11,600 nucleotides of DNA from Negativicutes bacterium UBA1444. GTDB taxonomy: Bacteria > Bacillota > Negativicutes > UBA1444. The DNA lies in NCBI GenBank assembly GCA_002329525.1, contig DCTI01000069.1:2124-13723 (forward strand), written 5' to 3'. The translations under genes were made by a program, and so were the position numbers. How positions within the stretch are numbered: the stretch's first letter is position 1; every line of letters begins with the position of its first letter. Of the stretch, positions 7,257 through 11,600 are shown piece after piece. Under the pieces are notes generated by a model. The model saw nothing but the letters and a program-made list of their open reading frames with translations, ran no database searches and was not told the DNA's origin.

Positions 7257-8308
7257 CATACAATCACCAGATAGTTCGCCTGAAGCAAGTCCACCTCTTG
7301 TCCCGGCGCGACCCGCTTGCCGGCGGCGTCTTCAAAAATCCGCACAACCGGCCGCAGCGGAAAGCCTTTGTTCTGGGCCACCACTACCGCTTTCCGGCCG
7401 TCATTCAGAAGCACGGTTGTGCCGGTGGGACAGGCAGGAATGCAGTCAACGAACAGCTTGACCAGTTCCCGGTCGAACCAGTCCCCCGCTTTGCTGTTCA
7501 GGATCTCGAGCGCTTCCTGAATGCTCAGACGGCGGGAAAAAGGATGTCCGCCGGCCAATTCCTCCAGACAGTCCACCAAGCCGACGATCCGCGAAAACTC
7601 GTGAATATCGCCCTTCAATAAGCGCCGGGGATAGCCCGACCCATCCGAGCGTTCGTGGTGACACAGTAGCACGCCGCGCGACAGCGGCGAAATTTCCCAG
7701 CTGTCCTTGACCCGGTAGTAGCCAATGACTGCATGTTGTTCATACAGCAGCTTCTCTTCCACGGTAAACTCCTCGCGGTTTTTCAACAGCGAAGATGGCA
7801 TCCCCGCCACGCCAATATCGTGCAGCAGCGCTCCCATTCCCAGCTTCTGCATTTTTTCATCGTCATATTCCAGGCGACTGCCCATAAGTAGCGACAGAAA
7901 CGCGACATTGACGGAATGGCTTAAAAAGTCGCCGCCGCAACATTGCATTTCGTACACGTTGACCAACATGTCCGGGTTGTCCAGGATTTTCCCAATCAAA
8001 ATTCGAACCGTCTGTTTAATCTGCTGATAGTCCGGCCGCTGGTCCAGTTCGCACTTTTCATAGATCCGGTCCAGCGCCTGCTCGGCGCAGATCCGGGTCT
8101 CTTCGGCAATGGCCGCGGGAATCTCCACATCCCCTGCGATATCGTCCTTGACGTACAGATAATGGATCCCGATTCCCCGCAGGCGGTCCGCGTGATGCAC
8201 CAGGCCGCGCGCACCCTTCATGAGCAAAATCCTGCCGGTATCCGGGTCGAGCACTTCCCGGACCAGCTCCATATCCGCCGTCAATTCTTCAACTGCAACA
8301 ATCCGCAT
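7256..8308 (-). CDS. HD-GYP domain protein (probable cyclic-di-GMP phosphodiesterase)
   Basis: HD-GYP proteins are metal-dependent hydrolases that usually degrade cyclic di-GMP. With the ATG at 8308 the protein has 350 residues. That start has a good Shine-Dalgarno (AAAGGAG, 9 nt away). A GTG at 8371 in the same frame has none. An N-terminal region of about 55 residues (MRIVAVEELTADM to HYLYVKDD) is common in Bacillota HD-GYP proteins. The catalytic domain (about 120-285) has metal ligands H131, H163-D164, H192, H217-H218 and D246, and the signature HHERSDGSGYP (217-227). The lysine usually found in HDxGK is valine here (HDIGVAG, 163-169). The segment after D246 (CLEELAGGHPFSRR) departs from the usual DALTSxRPYR. 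A C-terminal stretch of about 60 residues (290-350) is beta-rich and of unknown role. No transmembrane segment is seen, so it is probably cytoplasmic. Activity is likely but not certain. Confidence 0.9.
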   Translation of the reverse strand: MRIVAVEELTADMELVREVLDPDTGRILLMKGARGLVHHADRLRGIGIHYLYVKDDIAGDVEIPAAIAEETRICAEQALDRIYEKCELDQRPDYQQIKQTVRILIGKILDNPDMLVNVYEMQCCGGDFLSHSVNVAFLSLLMGSRLEYDDEKMQKLGMGALLHDIGVAGMPSSLLKNREEFTVEEKLLYEQHAVIGYYRVKDSWEISPLSRGVLLCHHERSDGSGYPRRLLKGDIHEFSRIVGLVDCLEELAGGHPFSRRLSIQEALEILNSKAGDWFDRELVKLFVDCIPACPTGTTVLLNDGRKAVVVAQNKGFPLRPVVRIFEDAAGKRVAPGQEVDLLQANYLVIV

Positions 8309-8446
8309 GAAACATTGCTCCTTTTTTGTCTGGACATCAGTAATCGCCGGCGATAATAAAAACCGATACACATTTTATAAAAATTCGACATTTGAACAGT
8401 TTTACCTTCCAAATATCAATAATCCGGTAGACAAATATTAATAAAT
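8309..8446 (-). promoter_or_regulatory. AT-rich upstream region of the HD-GYP gene
   Basis: This 138-bp spacer separates the transporter stop (8447) from the HD-GYP start. It is AT-rich, unlike the coding flanks, so it probably carries the HD-GYP promoter. A TATAAA-like -10 can be read leftward in the AT tract near 8373-8380, but I find no convincing -35 at the right spacing. There is no GC-rich hairpin with a T run after the transporter gene, so read-through from the transporter is possible. The Shine-Dalgarno AAAGGAG lies at the left end. Confidence 0.35.
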
Positions 8447-9379
8447 TCACAGGAAAAACGCCGGAAAAATCAGAAACAGGTATACCGCCGTCGACAAAAC
8501 GAACGCGCCGACCGACAGATGCAGATTCAGACCGAACAATTTCATCGCGATCACCGCGTTGACGGCCGTTGGCTGCGCCGCCAACAAAATCACTGTGCGA
8601 AAGGCGATCTCATCGCGGATCAGCCACCTGGCCAGACCACCGGCCAAAATCGGCGTGATGACGCACTTGATGATGGTGATGTCCAGGGCGTCCCGCCAGT
8701 ATTGCCGTACTTCGCCAAAATCCATGGAATATCCCACCGGCACCAGAAAGGTCCAGGCCGAAAAATGCACCATAAAATCAAACACCGGCAAAAAGCCGTC
8801 TGGTCGCGGCACAGCCAGCCAGTTCAACAGAATCCCGACCATCAGGCCGACCAGCGGCATCTGATTGCGATTGAAAATAATCTGCCGAAAGTCCAGCTTC
8901 ACCCCCCGGCCGTGTTCGTGGCAGTTGCGGTAATGCTGGGCCAGCGGATAAGCAAATCCGAACATCAGCAGACTATTGAACAGAAGTGCCATCTGCGTGT
9001 AGGCATAGCCGATTTCGCCATACAGGATATAGGCGGACAACGAACCCAGCGTGACATGATTCGACAAAAATCCCGCGATGGTATAACTGCCGTAGTCCAA
9101 ACTGCTTTGGTACTTGCGGCGCCCCCAGAACAAGGCCAGGCCGCCAGGCAACAAATGCAGCAATACCCCGAACACCGGCAGCCAGACCAGATCAAACACC
9201 GGTTTCAATCCCCAGACACTGAACGCCGTAAGACCAGGAAACAAAATAATGATTCCCAGCGAAATCAGCCAGTTGAACACCCAGGACCCCGCCCAGTTGA
9301 ACCGGCGCCACAGATAGCCGACGACCAGGGGCAGAATCATATCCACAAAAATGGTTGTAAACTTGGCGAAAATATCCAT
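8447..9379 (-). CDS. AEC-family (auxin efflux carrier) transporter
   Basis: The 310-residue protein is almost wholly hydrophobic, with about ten membrane segments, and resembles the AEC family of secondary carriers. Several bacterial members move malonate, malate or lactate. Features that fit are the opening segment with ILPLVVGYLWRR, the central hydrophilic loop (about 160-180, YRNCHEHGRGVKLDF) between two bundles of five helices, and the late segment LLAAQPTAVNAVIAMKLF near the C-terminus. I chose ATG 9379 because AGGGGTGG lies just upstream; a TTG at 9412 in frame lacks a ribosome site. The gene lies downstream of GlcD/GlcF, which suggests a 2-hydroxyacid or related carboxylate as substrate. 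That is inference from context. The family call is moderately strong and the substrate is unknown. Confidence 0.82.
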   Translation of the reverse strand: MDIFAKFTTIFVDMILPLVVGYLWRRFNWAGSWVFNWLISLGIIILFPGLTAFSVWGLKPVFDLVWLPVFGVLLHLLPGGLALFWGRRKYQSSLDYGSYTIAGFLSNHVTLGSLSAYILYGEIGYAYTQMALLFNSLLMFGFAYPLAQHYRNCHEHGRGVKLDFRQIIFNRNQMPLVGLMVGILLNWLAVPRPDGFLPVFDFMVHFSAWTFLVPVGYSMDFGEVRQYWRDALDITIIKCVITPILAGGLARWLIRDEIAFRTVILLAAQPTAVNAVIAMKLFGLNLHLSVGAFVLSTAVYLFLIFPAFFL

Positions 9380-9426
9380 CGGCCACCCCTGGCAGTTTTC
9401 TTCCGACCGCAATGGCTTGGACGGAC

Positions 9427-9499
9427 AAAAAAGAACCTTCGCGTCTTGTCCGCCAGCTCATGATTATTATACATGCTGGGGAACAAAATGCGAAGGTCC
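9427..9499 (-). terminator. Long hairpin with T run after the GlcF gene (terminator or attenuator)
   Basis: Read on the minus strand, GGACCTTCGC (9499-9490) can pair with GCGAAGGTTC (9442-9433), with one G-U pair. The next ten positions pair at eight, counting two G-U pairs. Then CCAGC (9479-9475) pairs with GCTGG (9457-9453). The total is about 23 of 25 stem positions around a 17-nt loop. TTTTTT (9432-9427) follows immediately. It starts 11 nt after the GlcF stop, so it is well placed to end glcDF transcription. A competing hairpin, CGGACAA (9452-9446) with TTGTCCG (9428-9422), shares bases with the terminator's 3' arm and T run. Confidence 0.8.
9466..9494 (-). promoter_or_regulatory. Sigma-A-type promoter for the AEC transporter, nested in the hairpin
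   Basis: On the minus strand there is an exact TATAAT -10 (plus-strand 9466-9471). Seventeen bp upstream lies TTCGCA (9494-9489), matching TTGACA at four of six positions. The -10 falls in the loop of the long hairpin and the -35 in its 5' arm. A transcript would start near 9459, about 80 nt upstream of the transporter ATG. The -10 and spacing are seen directly; use in the cell is inferred. Confidence 0.55.
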
Positions 9500-9509
9500 G
9501 ATGTTAAGT

Positions 9510-10727
9510 TTACAGAACCTGGCTGATATGCAGCGCCTTAAACTTGCCGCTGGCCTTGGCGGCTTTGTTCAGTTGGATCAGGCAGCCGGGACAGCCGGTG
9601 ACCACTACGTCCGCACCGGTTGCCTCGATATTTCTCCGTTTCTTGTCGATGATGCTGTCGGAAATATCCGGATAATCCATGAAGAACGACCCGCCGCCGC
9701 CGCAGCAAACATCCGAATCCTTCATTTCCTTATATTCCCCCGCGGCCGCCAGCAAGGCCCGCGGTTCTTTTTTGATTCCCTGGCCCCGACAGAGATGGCA
9801 GGGATCATGATAGGTAATCTTGGCTTTGCTCTTCTGACGGGGAGTATAACCGGACTTGACCAGATACTCGGACAAATCCATGACCTTGGCGCTGAACGCG
9901 GCCGCCCGGTCTTTCCAGTCCGGGTCATCCGCCAGGTAGGAGCCGACATGTTTTAGCGTACCGCTGCAACTGGCGCAGTCGCTGACTACGATATCCACAT
10001 CTTCGAACTGCCGGATGTTCTCCCTGGCCAGTTCCCGAAAATCCGGCCCCATGGCATGGGCCAGATGGGGCAGACCGCAGCACACGTTATCGCGAGTCAC
10101 CGGTTTCGTGAGCCGCCCCAGGATCTCCATGGTCTGCTCAGCCGCCTCGGGAAACAGAATCTGCATGCCGCAGCCCTTGAAATAGGCCACCTTGCTGTCT
10201 TTGGTCACCGTCGTTCCGGATGGGGCTGTTGCAGTCCCCAAAGCGGCCGGGCCGGCAAACGCCGTCAGGAAATGGGTGCGGGTATACTCATCGGGTGCGG
10301 CGCCGAACGGCGCCAGCGAATTCAGGCCCAGTTTGCGGGCCAGCGCCAGTCCCACGGCCCCCAGCTTGATCAGCCAGGGCCGGCCCATCACGCCGCCAAC
10401 GAAACGATATTTCACCGAAGCGCCGCCGGCATTGTCCGCAAGATACTGCCGGGCCAGAATCATGGCCTCGTCGGTTTTGACCTTGGCCGGGCAATTTTCG
10501 ACACAACGCTGGCAGAGGATGCAAAAATCCAGCGCCGCCCGGACTTCCGGCGTAGCCTCCAGCCCGCCGTCCGCCATCGCCCGCAGAATCGAATTCTTGC
10601 CGCGGGCCGCCGAGGATTCAATATCCCGGCTGCCGAACAGGGGACAGACCGTTAAGCAGTTCCCGCAGCGGTCGCACTGCGAAACCAGTTCCCGGGCCGC
10701 CGCCAGCTTTTCTTGAGATTTATTCAT
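9510..10727 (-). CDS. glcF: GlcF-type iron-sulfur subunit of a 2-hydroxyacid (glycolate/lactate) oxidase
   Basis: This is the 405-residue iron-sulfur partner of the FAD subunit, passing electrons from 2-hydroxyacid oxidation towards the membrane pool or another acceptor. Two 4Fe-4S motifs lie at the N-terminus: C18, C21, C24, C28 and C69, C72, C75, C79. Two cysteine-rich CCG domains follow. The first has C186, C216-C217, C251 and C254; the second has C310, C313, C341-C342, C379 and C382. All cysteines expected for GlcF/LutA-like proteins are present. There is no membrane segment, so it is cytoplasmic or peripheral. It starts 15 bp after the GlcD stop, with GGAGG 9 nt before ATG, as in an operon. 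The substrate cannot be read from sequence; glycolate and D-lactate are both reasonable. Confidence 0.93.
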   Translation of the reverse strand: MNKSQEKLAAARELVSQCDRCGNCLTVCPLFGSRDIESSAARGKNSILRAMADGGLEATPEVRAALDFCILCQRCVENCPAKVKTDEAMILARQYLADNAGGASVKYRFVGGVMGRPWLIKLGAVGLALARKLGLNSLAPFGAAPDEYTRTHFLTAFAGPAALGTATAPSGTTVTKDSKVAYFKGCGMQILFPEAAEQTMEILGRLTKPVTRDNVCCGLPHLAHAMGPDFRELARENIRQFEDVDIVVSDCASCSGTLKHVGSYLADDPDWKDRAAAFSAKVMDLSEYLVKSGYTPRQKSKAKITYHDPCHLCRGQGIKKEPRALLAAAGEYKEMKDSDVCCGGGGSFFMDYPDISDSIIDKKRRNIEATGADVVVTGCPGCLIQLNKAAKASGKFKALHISQVL

Positions 10728-10729
10728 TC

Positions 10730-10741
10730 GGAGGTTCCTCC
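10730..10741 (-). promoter_or_regulatory. Ribosome-binding site of glcF within a GGAGG-AA-CCTCC inverted repeat
   Basis: Read on the minus strand, the Shine-Dalgarno GGAGG (10741-10737) is followed after AA by its exact complement CCTCC. In the mRNA this could fold as a 4-bp stem with a GAAC loop and hide the ribosome site. That would make glcF translation depend on ribosomes arriving from glcD. The sequence is plain; the regulatory effect is a guess. Confidence 0.4.
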
Positions 10742-10742
10742 A

Positions 10743-11600
10743 CTACCAAATCTTTCCCGGGTTCAAAATGCCCTTGGGATCCAACGCTTGTTTTACCGCT
10801 TTCAGCGCGGCCACACCGGCTTCACCCAACGCTTTGTAGATATAGGGCTTTTTGGTGATCCCGATGCCATGCTCGCCGGACAGGGTCCCACCAACGGCCA
10901 GCGCCGCATCGAAGATTTCGCCGACCACTTCGTGGGCCAGTTTCTCCTGCGCCGGATCGCTGAGATCGCACAACACCGAGGGGTGTAGATTGCCATCACC
11001 GGCATGGCCGAATACGGCAATGGGCAGACCCTTGCGCCGCGAAATTTCTTTGAGACGCCGAACCGCTTCCGGGAAGGCGTCGCGGGGAACGGAAATATCT
11101 TCGCCCAGCCGATTCGGCGCGGTGGCGGCGACCGCCGAACTCAACCCGCGCCGGATCGCCCACAGTTCGTCCGTTTCCGCCTGCGATTGCGCCACGCGGA
11201 AGGAAACAGCCTGATGCTCGGCCACCACTTGACCGATGGCGTCGGACTGCAATTTGAGCGATGCCTCGTCCGGTCCGTCGATCTCCAGGATCAGGCAGGC
11301 CTTCGCCTCCGGATCGAACGGTTTTTTCTTCTGTCGGGCCACGGCGTCCAAGCTTACGTCGTCAATCAATTCAGCAGCCGACGGCACAATGTTCCGTTGC
11401 AGCATGGTATGGACAGCGGCGCAGCCGTCGTCCAGCGACCGGAAAAACACCTGCATGACTCCCCGCTTGGCGGGCATGGGAATCAGGCGCAGGATGGCCT
11501 TGGTCACAATGCCCAAGGTTCCTTCCGAGCCGACCATCAGCTGGGTCAAGTTGTAGCCGGTGACATTTTTGATGGACTTGCCGCCGGTGTGGATGATGTC
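10743..11600 (-). CDS. glcD: GlcD-type FAD-linked oxidase subunit, 5' end outside window
   Basis: The window holds the last 285 residues of an FAD-binding 2-hydroxyacid oxidase (GlcD/D-lactate dehydrogenase family). The frame is open to the right edge, so the N-terminal part of the FAD domain is missing. The visible part begins with TGGKSIKNVTGYNL and VGSEGTLG, from the end of the PCMH-type FAD-binding domain. It continues through the FAD-oxidase C-terminal domain, with the GHAGDGNLHP block (visible residues 198-207) and SGEHGIGITKK (241-251). It ends at DPKGILNPGKIW. In this family these blocks shape the active site and hold FAD. It oxidises a 2-hydroxyacid to the 2-oxoacid and hands electrons to the adjacent GlcF-type subunit. 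A TTG at 11549 could look like a start but lies within conserved sequence, so it is not. Confidence 0.94.
   Translation of the reverse strand, partial: DIIHTGGKSIKNVTGYNLTQLMVGSEGTLGIVTKAILRLIPMPAKRGVMQVFFRSLDDGCAAVHTMLQRNIVPSAAELIDDVSLDAVARQKKKPFDPEAKACLILEIDGPDEASLKLQSDAIGQVVAEHQAVSFRVAQSQAETDELWAIRRGLSSAVAATAPNRLGEDISVPRDAFPEAVRRLKEISRRKGLPIAVFGHAGDGNLHPSVLCDLSDPAQEKLAHEVVGEIFDAALAVGGTLSGEHGIGITKKPYIYKALGEAGVAALKAVKQALDPKGILNPGKIW

Noticed and set aside
8309..8371. GTG at 8371 as an upstream start of the HD-GYP protein
   Set aside because: It has no Shine-Dalgarno, and the added 21 residues precede the usual family start; ATG 8308 has AAAGGAG.
9380..9412. TTG at 9412 as start of the AEC transporter
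   Set aside because: There is no ribosome site upstream, whereas ATG 9379 follows AGGGGTGG and gives the normal start at the first membrane segment.
8519..9463. Plus-strand open frame (314 codons) antisense to the transporter
   Set aside because: It is rich in Gln, His and Arg, typical of the antisense of hydrophobic codons, and has no family likeness or ribosome site I can see.
10743..11549. Treating the GlcD frame as a complete short protein starting at TTG 11549
   Set aside because: Conserved GlcD sequence continues in frame to the window edge (TGGKSIKNVTGYNL), so the gene is cut by the window, not short.
1..11600. Mobile elements, CRISPR arrays, tRNA or rRNA genes
   Set aside because: I saw no transposase, integrase, regularly spaced repeats or cloverleaf-like sequence; the short inverted repeats present are explained as terminators or operators.

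Overview
The window reads as ordinary chromosome from a GC-rich, probably anaerobic member of the Bacillota. A Negativicutes/Sporomusaceae-like organism is my best guess, by inference only. The grounds are a PASTA-tailed class B penicillin-binding protein of SpoVD/PBP2B type, an AcoR-type regulator, a small protein resembling the class III (oxygen-sensitive) ribonucleotide reductase radical loop, a GlcD/GlcF oxidase pair, and strong Shine-Dalgarno sequences with some non-ATG starts. I see no tRNA, rRNA, CRISPR array, insertion sequence or phage gene. Coding density is high and nearly everything lies on the minus strand.

In minus-strand transcription order (from the right edge): a GlcD-type FAD oxidase, cut by the window edge, is followed 15 bp later by its GlcF-type iron-sulfur partner. 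Next comes a 130-bp gap holding a long terminator-like hairpin with a plausible promoter nested inside it. Then come an AEC-family (auxin efflux carrier) transporter and an HD-GYP domain protein. GlcDF plus a carboxylate-type transporter suggests uptake and oxidation of a 2-hydroxyacid such as lactate or glycolate.

The only plus-strand gene (6884-7162) encodes a 92-residue protein resembling the C-terminal glycyl-radical loop of NrdD. It converges on the HD-GYP gene through a shared palindromic terminator. It diverges, across a 121-bp AT-rich spacer with a perfect 12-bp palindrome, from a 629-residue AcoR-like regulator. That regulator keeps GAF, PAS-like, Walker and Fis-type DNA-binding parts, but it has lost the GAFTGA sigma-54 contact loop and both arginine fingers.

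Downstream of the regulator is a compact run: trmB, an FtsW/RodA/SpoVE-family (SEDS) glycosyltransferase, mutY, and a class B PBP that runs off the left edge. The last three junctions are an 8-bp overlap, a 4-bp gap and a 5-bp gap, so they look translationally coupled. A SEDS polymerase and a class B PBP normally act as a pair, here with a DNA-repair gene between them.

The most interesting parts are the divergent regulator/radical-loop pair in the middle and the hairpin/promoter arrangement at 9422-9499. The remaining genes are recognisable family members with intact key residues.
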